Shown: piece after piece, positions 27,430 to 35,869 of the stretch | Layout: every line of letters begins with the position of its first letter | Position numbering within the stretch: the stretch's first letter is position 1 | The notes under the pieces: model-generated | Databases searched by the model: none | Told to the model about the DNA's origin: nothing | What the model saw: the letters and a program-made list of their open reading frames with translations, nothing else | Assembly: GCF_000744775.1 (NCBI RefSeq) | Contig: NZ_JQMP01000004.1 | Coordinates: forward strand, 558,001 to 622,000 | DNA from: Thermorudis peleae | GTDB taxonomy: Bacteria > Chloroflexota > Chloroflexia > Thermomicrobiales > Thermomicrobiaceae | Reading direction: 5' to 3' | DNA length: 64,000 bases | Made by a program: the position numbers and the translations under genes

Positions 27430-28173
27430 TTATTCGTCGAGGCGGAAGTACTTAAACGCCTCAGCGAGCTGGATAAACTCGGCACCTGGGAAGCCGCGGC
27501 GCCGAGCCTCGGCAGCGCTATCCTGGGCCCAAAGGCGAATCCACTGCTCGAGTTGGGGATCTTCGCTAATCTGGCTCTTGTGCGCCCGCAAGGCCTCAAT
27601 TTTCTTCGCAAACGTCGTGCTAATATCGATCCAAACATCCGGTTGGGCCGGATTCATCAACAAGACCTCCCGAACCGCATGCGGCTCGAGCCCCTCAGCA
27701 AGGTGCTCGGGGAACGTCAACCGGTCACGTGCACTGGGGAAGACCGCTGCAAGCGTTGCTTCTCCCATCGCAATATGATCAGGATGCTGAATGTAGTGCT
27801 GGCCATGCCATCGCGCTGTTGGGTCCTGGCAAATGACCGCATCCGGCTTATATTTACGGATCATGCGCACAATGGCACCACGCAACTCAAGCGAGGGGAG
27901 CAGCTCAGCATCGCGAAAACGGAGAAACTCGACCTGCTGCACACCAAGAATTTTCGCTGCCTCACGCTGCTCAGCTTCACGAATAGCGGCCAACCGATCG
28001 GGCGTCATCGTGGGATCATGACTCCCTTTGTCTCCGCTCGTCCCCAGGACATAAACAATTTCACAGCCTTCAGCAGCCCATTTGGCTACCGTCCCAGCGC
28101 ATCCAAACTCGGCATCATCAGGATGCGCCACCACAACCATTGCCCGCTTCGGCGTCTTGACAACCGCAGTCAT
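27430..28173 (-). CDS. PIG-L/LmbE-family deacetylase
   Basis: Zinc-dependent N-deacetylase with the motif AHPDDAEFGCAGT near the N-terminus and HPDHIAMGE near residue 125, plus FLRFRDAEL, typical of the BshB/MshB-like branch. 247 residues. It starts at ATG 28173, which overlaps the upstream stop (TGATG); a GTG one codon earlier is possible. Its neighbours suggest an N-acetyl sugar in an envelope glycolipid or a low-molecular-weight thiol; this is inference. It is a separate paralogue from the one at 1818-2666. Confidence 0.88.
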   Translation of the reverse strand: MTAVVKTPKRAMVVVAHPDDAEFGCAGTVAKWAAEGCEIVYVLGTSGDKGSHDPTMTPDRLAAIREAEQREAAKILGVQQVEFLRFRDAELLPSLELRGAIVRMIRKYKPDAVICQDPTARWHGQHYIQHPDHIAMGEATLAAVFPSARDRLTFPEHLAEGLEPHAVREVLLMNPAQPDVWIDISTTFAKKIEALRAHKSQISEDPQLEQWIRLWAQDSAAEARRRGFPGAEFIQLAEAFKYFRLDE

Positions 28174-28682
28174 CACCTGTTCCTTCCATGCTCTGCATCC
28201 ACATGCTCATGTATGACAATCGTCGGTACCAATCTCCAGGGAAATGCTCCAGAGCGCTCTGGGCCGAGCGTGATCAGTTGCTCGAGGCACACCCGCGCCT
28301 GCGCTACCAGCCGCGCTGTATCAACCCCCTGACAACATGGCTGGAAAGGTTCGACTCGCGCAAGACCGCGTTCGAGGAGACGCACGGCGCCGATCCAGTT
28401 CCCACGCTGAAGATGATGGAATGCAACGCCGATCTGCAGAATACCTTGATAAAGCCCTCGGACTGGGCGTAGCTCGGCACGCCAAAGCTCCTCGAGAACC
28501 TCATGACAGGTAAAGTACTCGCCAGCATTGAAGAGGGCAACACCTTCACGTAATTCAGCTGGTGGTGGCTCACAGCAAGCCGAATCAGCAGCTTGACAGC
28601 ACACGGCCGGCAGCTCCTGCTTGTTCCCTGCATACTCAATCGCATTATCGACATGCCGTGCAACCAGGGCCACGCGGGGCAT
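28173..28682 (-). CDS. DUF309 family protein
   Basis: A small helical protein with the DUF309 pattern ALFNAGEYFTCHEVLEELWR, then GLYQGILQIGVAFHHL, and GNWIGAVRLLERGL. Function unknown. The N-terminus has a run of cysteines (AVCCQAADSACCEPPP) not usual for the family. Its start overlaps the 3' end of the S41 protease gene by 38 bp and its stop overlaps the PIG-L start, so the three are translationally linked. Confidence 0.85.
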   Translation of the reverse strand: MPRVALVARHVDNAIEYAGNKQELPAVCCQAADSACCEPPPAELREGVALFNAGEYFTCHEVLEELWRAELRPVRGLYQGILQIGVAFHHLQRGNWIGAVRLLERGLARVEPFQPCCQGVDTARLVAQARVCLEQLITLGPERSGAFPWRLVPTIVIHEHVDAEHGRNR

Positions 28683-29949
28683 CGGCTGGTAGTGGAGCCC
28701 CGGTTAGTACAGCGATCGCGGTTTGGAGCTGATTATCCTGGCTCAGGGCCTGGGAATCGAGCGACGCCCCAGCAACAAGGGTGAATGGCTGAGCTTGGTC
28801 CGGCAGTGACACTGCAATGTCGGGTGAAATGCCATTCTTCCAGATTTGACGGCCGTTTGGCGTAAGCCAGAGTTCAGTGCCCAACAAGAGTGCCGATCCG
28901 TCTTTCAGTCGATACTCCGTCAGCACCGTTCCAGTGCCAAACGTGCGCTCACCGATAATTTTGGCACGCTGGTTATCCTGTAACGCTCCGGCAACGATCT
29001 CCGCCGCAGAGGCAGTCCCTTTGTTCACCAGCACGACAAGCGGCTGGTCAACGCGCACCTCACTCGCCTCGGTGCGATAGATCGTCTGATTCCCATCCCG
29101 CGTCTTTGCAATAAAGACCGGTGTCTGGGGAGGCAAAAAGACCGAAGCAGTACCAATTGCTTCATTGACAAGTCCACCAGGATTATTCCGCAAGTCAAGA
29201 ATAAAGCTTGTTGCTCCAGCACGCTGCGCATCTTGCACAGCACGGCGTAAATCCGCTGCTGTTCCATCCGAGAACTGGCTGATGCGCACAAGGGCGATCG
29301 TGCTCTGCGGCAGCATTGCCCAGGAAACCGAGCTGACTTTAATCTGAGCCCGGGTCAGTGTTACGCGGACTAAGTCCGTCTGTCCAGGACGACGGAAGAC
29401 AAGGGTAACCGTTGAGCCAGCCGGACCACGAACGCGCTGGACAACGTCATCAAGGCTCAAGCCTTGCACTGATTGCCCGTCGACTTCGAGCAGAATATCG
29501 CCAGCACGAATGCCTGCTCGCTGTGCTGGCGATCCATCAAGTGGTGCAACGACGACGACTTGCCCGTCCCGCTGCTCAACCTGGATCCCAACACCAACAT
29601 ACTGACCGGAGAGTTCCTGGCTGTGTGTCGTCACTTCATCTGGTGTGAGATAACGGGTGTGTCCTGTATCACCAAGGGTGTCAAGCATGCCGTTAATTGC
29701 GGCAGCGAGCATTTTCTGATCGTTGATCGCGCTCGGGTCAACGTAATGACTGTGGACAAGATCCCAGGCCTCGTCAAAGACCTGTACAGGCGTCGTGGCA
29801 GCTGGTGCGGCCTGCGAGCGGGACTGAGGCTGGAGGAGCGTATTGAGGGTGGCTCCAGCGCCCATGCCGAGCGCGAAGACCATAATCAAGAGCAACAGAC
29901 CAAACGGCAATCGACGGAGCAGCCGACGCGGGGTTCGTGGCTCATCCAC
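28645..29949 (-). CDS. Membrane-anchored S41 (CtpA-like) protease with Lys-to-Thr change
   Basis: An N-terminal membrane segment (PFGLLLLIMVFALGMGAGA), a PDZ domain (GVGIQVEQ to GQSVQGLSLDDVV) and a C-terminal-processing-protease domain with LDLRNNPGGLVNEA and KGTASAAEIVAGAL (Ser at about residue 314). At +25 from that Ser, where CtpA/Prc has the general-base Lys of FGKG, the sequence is TFGTG, so the canonical Ser-Lys dyad is incomplete. GTG 29949 with AAGGAGG is the likely start; 434 residues. First gene of the envelope cluster. Confidence 0.9.
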   Translation of the reverse strand: MDEPRTPRRLLRRLPFGLLLLIMVFALGMGAGATLNTLLQPQSRSQAAPAATTPVQVFDEAWDLVHSHYVDPSAINDQKMLAAAINGMLDTLGDTGHTRYLTPDEVTTHSQELSGQYVGVGIQVEQRDGQVVVVAPLDGSPAQRAGIRAGDILLEVDGQSVQGLSLDDVVQRVRGPAGSTVTLVFRRPGQTDLVRVTLTRAQIKVSSVSWAMLPQSTIALVRISQFSDGTAADLRRAVQDAQRAGATSFILDLRNNPGGLVNEAIGTASVFLPPQTPVFIAKTRDGNQTIYRTEASEVRVDQPLVVLVNKGTASAAEIVAGALQDNQRAKIIGERTFGTGTVLTEYRLKDGSALLLGTELWLTPNGRQIWKNGISPDIAVSLPDQAQPFTLVAGASLDSQALSQDNQLQTAIAVLTGAPLPADAPRGPGCTACR

Positions 29950-30068
29950 GAGTGAAAGCCTCCTTCGTTTTCCCAATCCCGCCCTGCCCTGCCCAAGGAT
30001 ACCGCGTTCTGCACGGTCAGCGGAAGCAAGCAAACCAGCTGGCACGTCACGACGCCGTCACAGCGGAA

Positions 30069-30488
30069 CTACGACGTTTGGGTATAAATCCGGTACACGC
30101 CGGTGCACGTCGCACAGACGTTGCCTGCTTCGTCCATCACCTCGCCTTCAGCGAACACCAAATTGCGTCCGCCACTCACTACGCGCGCCGTGCCAACCAC
30201 GCGATGCTCAGCTTGGAGCATGCGGAGGTAGTGAATCGTCAACGTTACTGTGACTTGGCCGACGATGTCTTCTCGACTCGAGAACACTGCGGCACCAAGC
30301 AAACCATCAAACATGTATGCCAGAATGCCGCCATTAATCGCACGTGTGCCGCCCCCGCCACGGTGATGATCTTGAACATCGAGTTCGACCCGTGCTTGAC
30401 CGGCATGTGCCTCAACAATCCGAAACCCAGGCCAGCGATAGAACGGCTTCGCGTTCCACTCCGCAAGCCAGCGATCGCCCTCGGTCAT
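30069..30488 (-). CDS. PaaI-like hotdog thioesterase
   Basis: A 139-residue single hotdog domain. Features are AINGGILAYMFDGLLGAAVF, and LTIHYLRML, with the helix following the GG turn as in acyl-CoA thioesterases of the PaaI/YbgC group. It probably hydrolyses an acyl- or aryl-CoA; the acyl-CoA synthetase gene lies 110 bp upstream on the same strand. Confidence 0.82.
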   Translation of the reverse strand: MTEGDRWLAEWNAKPFYRWPGFRIVEAHAGQARVELDVQDHHRGGGGTRAINGGILAYMFDGLLGAAVFSSREDIVGQVTVTLTIHYLRMLQAEHRVVGTARVVSGGRNLVFAEGEVMDEAGNVCATCTGVYRIYTQTS

Positions 30489-30529
30489 ACCTCACCCCTA
30501 TTCCATTTCATCCCTATCTCGGCACACAA

Positions 30530-30562
30530 TGCCGCCTCCCAAGAGCAAGTTGAGAGGCGGCA
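30530..30562 (-). terminator. Hairpin after the acyl-CoA synthetase gene
   Basis: Arms TGCCGCCTC and GAGGCGGCA (9 bp) with a 15-nt loop, followed on the minus strand by TTGTGT. It sits between the synthetase stop and the thioesterase start. The U tract is poor. Confidence 0.5.
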
Positions 30563-30598
30563 GTACCGTAGAGATTCTAGCGAAGCATCAACGAGAAA

Positions 30599-32308
30599 TC
30601 AGGCGCGCGTCCGCAACTCAGGAAAGTCCTCTTCCCAAAATTCTAGCGCGGCCCGGCCACCTTCCGACCGCAGTTGCTGCTCGTATGCACGCAACTCAAC
30701 ACGGCGAATCTTGCCGGAGATCGTCTTCGGCAACTCAGCAAACTGCAGGCGACGCACACGCTTATACGGAGCAAGGCGTTCACGCAGGAAGCGGAACAAT
30801 TCACGGGCAGTCTCGGCTGATGGCTCGACACCCGGTTTGAGCACAACAAACGCCTTTGGCACCGTGAGGCGGATGGGGTCAGGGCTTGGCACCACCGCAG
30901 CCTCTGCCACTGCGTCGTGCTCAATGAGAGCACTCTCGATCTCAAAGGGGCTAATGCGATAGTCAGCGCTCTTAAAGACGTCGTCGGCGCGGCCAATGTA
31001 CCAGAAATAACCATCTTCATCGATACTCGCGACATCACCAGTGCGATAATATCCGCCGGTTGCAACAGCCCGGGTAGGATCGTCAGCATAGCCAGCCATC
31101 AGCCCAACAGGACGCGGCTCGACGCGTACTGCGATTTCCCCTTCATTCGCGGGCTGGCCAGCCTCGTCAAGCGCGACGACGGCATAACCTGGCAATGGTC
31201 GTCCCATTGAGCCTGGCTTGACCGGCTGTCCGGGCGAGTTGCCGACGAGGGCAGTGGTTTCAGTCTGGCCATAGCCATCGCGAATCGTTCGCCCCCAGGC
31301 TGTTTGCACTTGCTCAATGACTTCAGGATTGAGTGGCTCGCCAGCACTGACGAGTTCACGGAGTGCCAGGTTGCGATATGCTGCTAAATCTTCAAGAATA
31401 ACCATGCGCCAAACAGTGGGCGGAGCACAGAGCGTCGTAATCTCACCGCGGTTCAGCAACTCCAGTAACTTCTTGGCCTGAAACCGCGCCTGGTTGTAGG
31501 CCACGATCGTCGCGCCAGCATTCCATGGAGCAAAGAAGCTGCTCCATGCATGCTTCGCCCAACCAGGAGAGCTAATATTCAAATGTTGATCACCTTCACG
31601 GAGACCAATCCAGTACATCGTCGAGAGATGCCCGACGGGATAGCTTGCATGCGTATGCAAGACCATTTTCGGCTTTGCCGTCGTGCCGGACGTGAAGTAC
31701 AGCAAGAACGGATCAGTAGCCCGAGTCGGCGGATCGTCCGCTTGGAAGGTCACTGATTGGCCATCAACCTCGTCATAGCTGATCCAACCTGGCAACGTCT
31801 CACCAACAAGGATCTTGGCCTGTAGGCCATTGATCGATGCAAACTTGCCAGCACATGATGGGTCAGTGACAGCGATGGTGATGTGACCGCGTGTGACACG
31901 ATCTTGGAGATCAGCGGGGGTCAATAGCGTTGCAGCTGGGCTGACAACCGCTCCAAGCTTCATTGCACCGAGGGTCAGCTCCCAGAGTTGTGGCTGATTT
32001 CCAAGCATTAGCAGGATGCGATCACCGCGCCGAACTCCGAGGCGCTTGAGGAAATTTGCCACTTGGTTCGAGCGCTCACGTACGGTATCAAAGCTCAACG
32101 TGACTTCAGAACCATCCTCTTCGATAATGCGCAATGCTGGCTGCTGATTACCACGGGCATAAACATCAAAGTAATCGAGTGCCCAATTGAACGTTTCAAA
32201 CTGCGGCCAGGCAAACTGGCGATAGGCCGCTTCATAGTCCTCACGATAAGTGATGAGTAGATCCCGCGCCTGGAGAAACAGCGTGGTCGCCCGTGCTGTA
32301 GTGCCCAT
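30599..32308 (-). CDS. AMP-forming acyl-CoA synthetase
   Basis: Activates a carboxylic acid to its CoA thioester through an acyl-adenylate. The ATP-binding loop reads YFTSGTTAKPKMVLHTH, then GYGQTETT, YRTGDVASIDEDG and the late lysine motif GKIRRVELR. With 569 residues and FDVYARGNQQPALRI near the start it looks like the medium-chain/acetoacetyl branch, but chain length cannot be read from sequence. ATG 32308 follows GGAGGG. With the glyoxylate bypass elsewhere in the window it supports growth on fatty acids. Confidence 0.85.
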   Translation of the reverse strand: MGTTARATTLFLQARDLLITYREDYEAAYRQFAWPQFETFNWALDYFDVYARGNQQPALRIIEEDGSEVTLSFDTVRERSNQVANFLKRLGVRRGDRILLMLGNQPQLWELTLGAMKLGAVVSPAATLLTPADLQDRVTRGHITIAVTDPSCAGKFASINGLQAKILVGETLPGWISYDEVDGQSVTFQADDPPTRATDPFLLYFTSGTTAKPKMVLHTHASYPVGHLSTMYWIGLREGDQHLNISSPGWAKHAWSSFFAPWNAGATIVAYNQARFQAKKLLELLNRGEITTLCAPPTVWRMVILEDLAAYRNLALRELVSAGEPLNPEVIEQVQTAWGRTIRDGYGQTETTALVGNSPGQPVKPGSMGRPLPGYAVVALDEAGQPANEGEIAVRVEPRPVGLMAGYADDPTRAVATGGYYRTGDVASIDEDGYFWYIGRADDVFKSADYRISPFEIESALIEHDAVAEAAVVPSPDPIRLTVPKAFVVLKPGVEPSAETARELFRFLRERLAPYKRVRRLQFAELPKTISGKIRRVELRAYEQQLRSEGGRAALEFWEEDFPELRTRA

Positions 32309-32442
32309 GGCTCTGCCCTCCGGCAATGTGTTGCCTAAGCCCTCTGATCACCCTGCTGGATTACCGCACACTGGGGATGCCAAGCACGTACACGATCCCT
32401 GTCCTGGCAATTCCCGCCCGCAGCATCTGCTCAATCCCACAG

Positions 32443-32539
32443 GGGATCTGTTGGGACTATTGTACCCGGCAGAGGCGTCCCAGCGCACCGGATGGCCAGC
32501 GATTTCCCGGGATCAGTTGGGATCCTGTACTCGGCAGAG
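32443..32539. repeat. Two imperfect direct repeats in the 241-bp spacer ahead of the acyl-CoA synthetase gene
   Basis: A 32-bp unit at 32443-32474 and a 31-bp unit at 32509-32539 share the blocks GGGATC, GTTGGGA, TGTAC and CGGCAGAG. In the first copy TGGGAC and GTCCCA (32452-32482) form an inverted repeat; in the second only TTGG and CCAA can pair. The spacer 32309-32549 holds no other gene or known riboswitch that I can see. Confidence 0.65.
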
Positions 32540-32549
32540 CCAATCGAGC

Positions 32550-32933
32550 CTAGCCTGACGACGGACGTTCAGGCGGGACAGCGTGTGTCTGTTCGGCACG
32601 GAGCAGGTCGAGCGTTTCAATCGCGTGCCGCAAGTGTGGGATAACAATGCTCCCACCGACGACCAGCGCAACATTCAGCGCATCATAGAGCTCTTCGTCT
32701 GTCCAGCCCGCCTTCACACACTGATCGAGATGGTAGTCGATGCAGTCGTTGCACCGTAGCACCGTCGATGCAACAAGGCCAAGGAGTTCTTTCGTTTTCG
32801 CATCAAGCGCACCGTCACGATATGCAGCACTATCAAGGCTGAAGAAGCGATTGATATCACGATGCCCAATCTCACTGATCCGCGCGTTCATCCGTGCACG
32901 GTATTCCCGAAATGCATCGAGCCGAGTCGGCAT
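32550..32933 (-). CDS. AhpD/carboxymuconolactone-decarboxylase family protein
   Basis: A 127-residue AhpD-like fold with the redox motif CNDCIDYHLDQC (CxxC followed by His) and LNVALVVGGSIVIPHLRHA. Relatives are alkylhydroperoxidases or disulfide reductases. ATG 32933 follows GGGGAGGAAGG and lies 40 bp beyond the aldo/keto reductase stop on the same strand. Both active cysteines are Cys, not Sec. Confidence 0.88.
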   Translation of the reverse strand: MPTRLDAFREYRARMNARISEIGHRDINRFFSLDSAAYRDGALDAKTKELLGLVASTVLRCNDCIDYHLDQCVKAGWTDEELYDALNVALVVGGSIVIPHLRHAIETLDLLRAEQTHAVPPERPSSG

Positions 32934-32973
32934 TTCGCCTTCCTCCCCAAGATTTGCCCTGTTCGCACCATAC

Positions 32974-33930
32974 TCATACTGCTGCAGCGTCAACCTCGTG
33001 CAGCCGGCGTGTCAGTTCGGCAAGGTCGTCCGGTGTCAGCTTCCAGGAAGCTGCTGTGACGTTGGCTTCAACTTGTTCAGGCTTGGTCACCCCAGCAATA
33101 ACAGAGGAAACAATGGGCTGGGCAACAAGCCACGCAACAGCCAATTCGGCAACCGTGTGATCCCGTTCAGCGGCAAACGCCTCAAGCACGCTGAGCAGAC
33201 GGAAGTTACGCGGCGTAAGCCAACGCCGTTGAAACGCTTCGTTGTCATAGCCACGCGTACCAGGTGGTACCGGCGTGTCAGGCCGATACTTTCCCGTCAA
33301 GAACCCTCCAGCGAGCGGTGAATAGGGGATGATGCCCAGACCGAATGCCTCGCAGGCTGGGATGAGTTCCGCTTCAATGCTACGGTCGATGAGATTGTAG
33401 GGCGATTGACTGACGATTGGAACAACGTAGCCAGCTCGTTCGCAGCGGTGGACAATGTCAGCGATTTGCCAGCTCGCGTAATTCGAGATGCCGGCATAGC
33501 GAACCTTACCACTGCGCACGAGATCATCCAGTGCGCGCAGCGATTCATCAATCGGGGTATGGGGATCCGGACGATGGAGATAGAAAAGATCGATGTAGTC
33601 CGTCCCAAGGCGACGCAGGCTTGCTTCGACACTTGCGATGATGCGCCGCCGCGACAGCCCCTGCCCATTTGGGCCCTCGTGCAGCGGGAACCCTGTCTTG
33701 GTTGCAAGCACAACCTCGTCGCGCCGACCAGCGATCGCTTTCCCAATATACTCCTCGGAAAGCCCACGACTATAGGTATCAGCAGTGTCGATATGGTTAA
33801 TGCCTAACTCAAGTGCGCGGTGAATCACTGCTGCAGTCTGCTGGGCATCACAGTACCGGCCGAACGTGTTGCCACCGAGGCCGATCACTGAGACAAGGAC
33901 GCCGCTACGGCCAAGCCGTCGATATTCCAT
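32974..33930 (-). CDS. Aldo/keto reductase
   Basis: An NADPH-dependent oxidoreductase on a TIM barrel. The catalytic set is seen as DTADTYS (Asp, Tyr), VVLATKTG (Lys) and DLFYLHRPD (His). 318 residues, normal length, of the YajO/YghZ-like group. Probably cotranscribed with the AhpD-like gene downstream. The substrate is unknown. Confidence 0.9.
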   Translation of the reverse strand: MEYRRLGRSGVLVSVIGLGGNTFGRYCDAQQTAAVIHRALELGINHIDTADTYSRGLSEEYIGKAIAGRRDEVVLATKTGFPLHEGPNGQGLSRRRIIASVEASLRRLGTDYIDLFYLHRPDPHTPIDESLRALDDLVRSGKVRYAGISNYASWQIADIVHRCERAGYVVPIVSQSPYNLIDRSIEAELIPACEAFGLGIIPYSPLAGGFLTGKYRPDTPVPPGTRGYDNEAFQRRWLTPRNFRLLSVLEAFAAERDHTVAELAVAWLVAQPIVSSVIAGVTKPEQVEANVTAASWKLTPDDLAELTRRLHEVDAAAV

Positions 33931-34053
33931 GCTTCGTTCCCCTCGCTGTGCACGATCGATCGTGCTCTACTCTCACGCAAGGGTAAAACTCATCTCGGGG
34001 CAGTCTATTCCCCGTTCTGGAATAGCACTCGCCTCTTCAAGCCATACAGCAAC

Positions 34054-34086
34054 GGCGCTGCCTGTGCAGTACGCGCAGGCAACGCC
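34054..34086 (-). terminator. Candidate hairpin terminator after pntB
   Basis: On the minus strand GGCG-T-TGCCTG pairs with CAGGCA-G-CGCC around an 11-nt loop, 27 bp after the pntB stop. There is no U tract. The rest of 33931-34112 shows no gene. Confidence 0.45.
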
Positions 34087-34112
34087 GAGCATGGTACATC
34101 GCAAGACGAACG

Positions 34113-35513
34113 CTACGCCGCTTTCACCGCTTCGATAAGTCGCGCAAGAACCTCTTTGGCATCTCCAAAGAGCATTCGTGTCTGCGGCATGTGGAACAGT
34201 TCATTCTCAATTCCGGCAAAACCTGGACGCATGCTCCGCTTGATCACGATGACGTTGCGCGCCTGGTCAACATTGAGAATCGGCATTCCGTAAATTGGGC
34301 TGCCTGGATCACTCCGCGCTGCTGGATTGACGACGTCGTTGGCACCAACGACCAGAGCAACATCGGCACGCTGAAACTCTTCGTTAATCTGCTCCATTTC
34401 GTACAGCTTGTCATACGGGACATTGGCTTCGGCGAGCAAAACATTCATATGACCCGGCATCCGGCCAGCAACCGGATGAATGGCAAACTTGACCTCAACT
34501 CCACGGCGTTCGAGTTCGGCGGCTAACTCAGCAGTCTGATGTTGTGCCTGCGCAACCGCGAGCCCGTAACCAGGCACGATGATGACCTCATTGGCATAGG
34601 CCATGAGCACAGCCACGTCCTCAACCGTCGCCTCGCGAATTGGCTTGGCTTCAGCCGTCGCAGTGCCACGTCGTGCCGCCTGGAAGGCACCAAAGAGGAC
34701 ATTGGCCAGCGAGCGATTCATCGCGCGGCTCATCAGGACAGTCAGGAGCGACCCAGACGCTCCAACAAGTGCGCCAGCGATGACGAGAATCTGGTTGCCA
34801 ACGACGAAACCTGCCGCCGCAGCTGCCAAACCTGTCATGGAGTTCAACACTGAAATGACAACGGGCATATCAGCGCCACCGACTGGCAGAACGAGGAGCA
34901 CACCAAAGATGAGCGCCAAGGCAAAGAGCAACCACTCGGCAACAGCACTGGTAAAGCCAAGGAGCCATACCCAGAGCACAACAATGCCAACAAACGCGGC
35001 GACATTAATCGGCAGTTGGAGCGGGAATCGCACTGGCCGCCCCGTCATGAGCTCCTGGAGCTTTGCGAAGGCAATCAAGCTGCCTGTCAACGCAATTGAA
35101 CCGATTGTCGTACCGAATGCGACGGAGACCAGTTCGCCGGTACTCAGCGATCCCTCGCTCGCGTAGCGATAGAACTCCGCGACGGAGACGAGCGCCGCCG
35201 TGCCACCGCCCATGCCGTTAAACAGCGCAACCATCTGCGGCATCGCCGTCATCGGAACGATGCGCGCGATGTAGATACTCACAACAGCGCCGATACCGAC
35301 GCCAAGGACCATGATCAGAATGTTCGGGAGACGCCAGTGAATAGCAGGATCGAGCAACGTGACCAGTAAGGCCAACAACAGCGCACCGGCGACAATCTGA
35401 TTACCCGAGCGAGCAGTTCGTGGTGCACTGAGCCGGCGCAAGCCAAAGATCAAGCCAACTGCGGAAATGAGATACGTCAGATCAATGACCGCAAGACGTG
35501 CATTCTCGATCAC
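34113..35513 (-). CDS. pntB: NAD(P) transhydrogenase, beta subunit
   Basis: PntB spans the membrane and binds NADP(H), coupling hydride transfer from NADH to proton entry. About nine hydrophobic segments (for example IVAGALLLALLVTLL and NILIMVLGVGIGAVVSI) are followed by a Rossmann domain with IIVPGYGLAVAQAQH and VVGANDVVNPAA. 466 residues, full length. GTG 35513 overlaps the pntA2 stop by 4 bp. Confidence 0.96.
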   Translation of the reverse strand: MIENARLAVIDLTYLISAVGLIFGLRRLSAPRTARSGNQIVAGALLLALLVTLLDPAIHWRLPNILIMVLGVGIGAVVSIYIARIVPMTAMPQMVALFNGMGGGTAALVSVAEFYRYASEGSLSTGELVSVAFGTTIGSIALTGSLIAFAKLQELMTGRPVRFPLQLPINVAAFVGIVVLWVWLLGFTSAVAEWLLFALALIFGVLLVLPVGGADMPVVISVLNSMTGLAAAAAGFVVGNQILVIAGALVGASGSLLTVLMSRAMNRSLANVLFGAFQAARRGTATAEAKPIREATVEDVAVLMAYANEVIIVPGYGLAVAQAQHQTAELAAELERRGVEVKFAIHPVAGRMPGHMNVLLAEANVPYDKLYEMEQINEEFQRADVALVVGANDVVNPAARSDPGSPIYGMPILNVDQARNVIVIKRSMRPGFAGIENELFHMPQTRMLFGDAKEVLARLIEAVKAA

Positions 35514-35869
35514 GACTTGCCCACCAATTCCTTCTGCGCTACCGCTGCACGCTGTGCTGGCTGAGCCGCTGGACGCTCAGACTCGGCCGGCTTCTTCTTG
35601 AACATCTCCAGCATGCGATCCGTCACGACAATGCCACCAAAGAGGTTGCCAGCTCCAAGCAGGCAACCAAGAAAGCCAATCACGTAGAGTAAAGGCCGAT
35701 CGGCTGTACCAGCAACGAGGATACCGCCGAGCAGCACGATGCCATGAATCGCGTTTGTGCCTGACATCAGCGGCGTGTGGAGCAACGCTGGTACGCGCGA
35801 AATGACCTCAAACCCCAAGAACACGGTGAGAATCAAGACGTAAAGGCTTAACAGGAGTTCATGGTTCAC
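35510..35869 (-). CDS. pntA2: NAD(P) transhydrogenase, alpha subunit part 2 (membrane part)
   Basis: A 119-residue protein that carries the membrane helices normally fused to the C-terminus of E. coli PntA: FEVISRVPALLHTPLMSGTN, then IHGIVLLGGILVAG and VIGFLGCLLGAGNLFGGIVV. The split alpha subunit is the usual arrangement outside enterobacteria. Start GTG 35869 follows GGAGGG. It overlaps its neighbours by 4 bp on each side. Confidence 0.95.
   Translation of the reverse strand: MNHELLLSLYVLILTVFLGFEVISRVPALLHTPLMSGTNAIHGIVLLGGILVAGTADRPLLYVIGFLGCLLGAGNLFGGIVVTDRMLEMFKKKPAESERPAAQPAQRAAVAQKELVGKS

Noticed and set aside
32443-32539. T-box riboswitch in front of the acyl-CoA synthetase gene
   Set aside because: No GGTGGNACCGCG antiterminator core or specifier arrangement on the minus strand; only the repeat pair is supportable.
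32550-32933. AhpD-like protein as a second selenoprotein
   Set aside because: Its redox motif is CNDC with two ordinary cysteine codons and no in-frame UGA.
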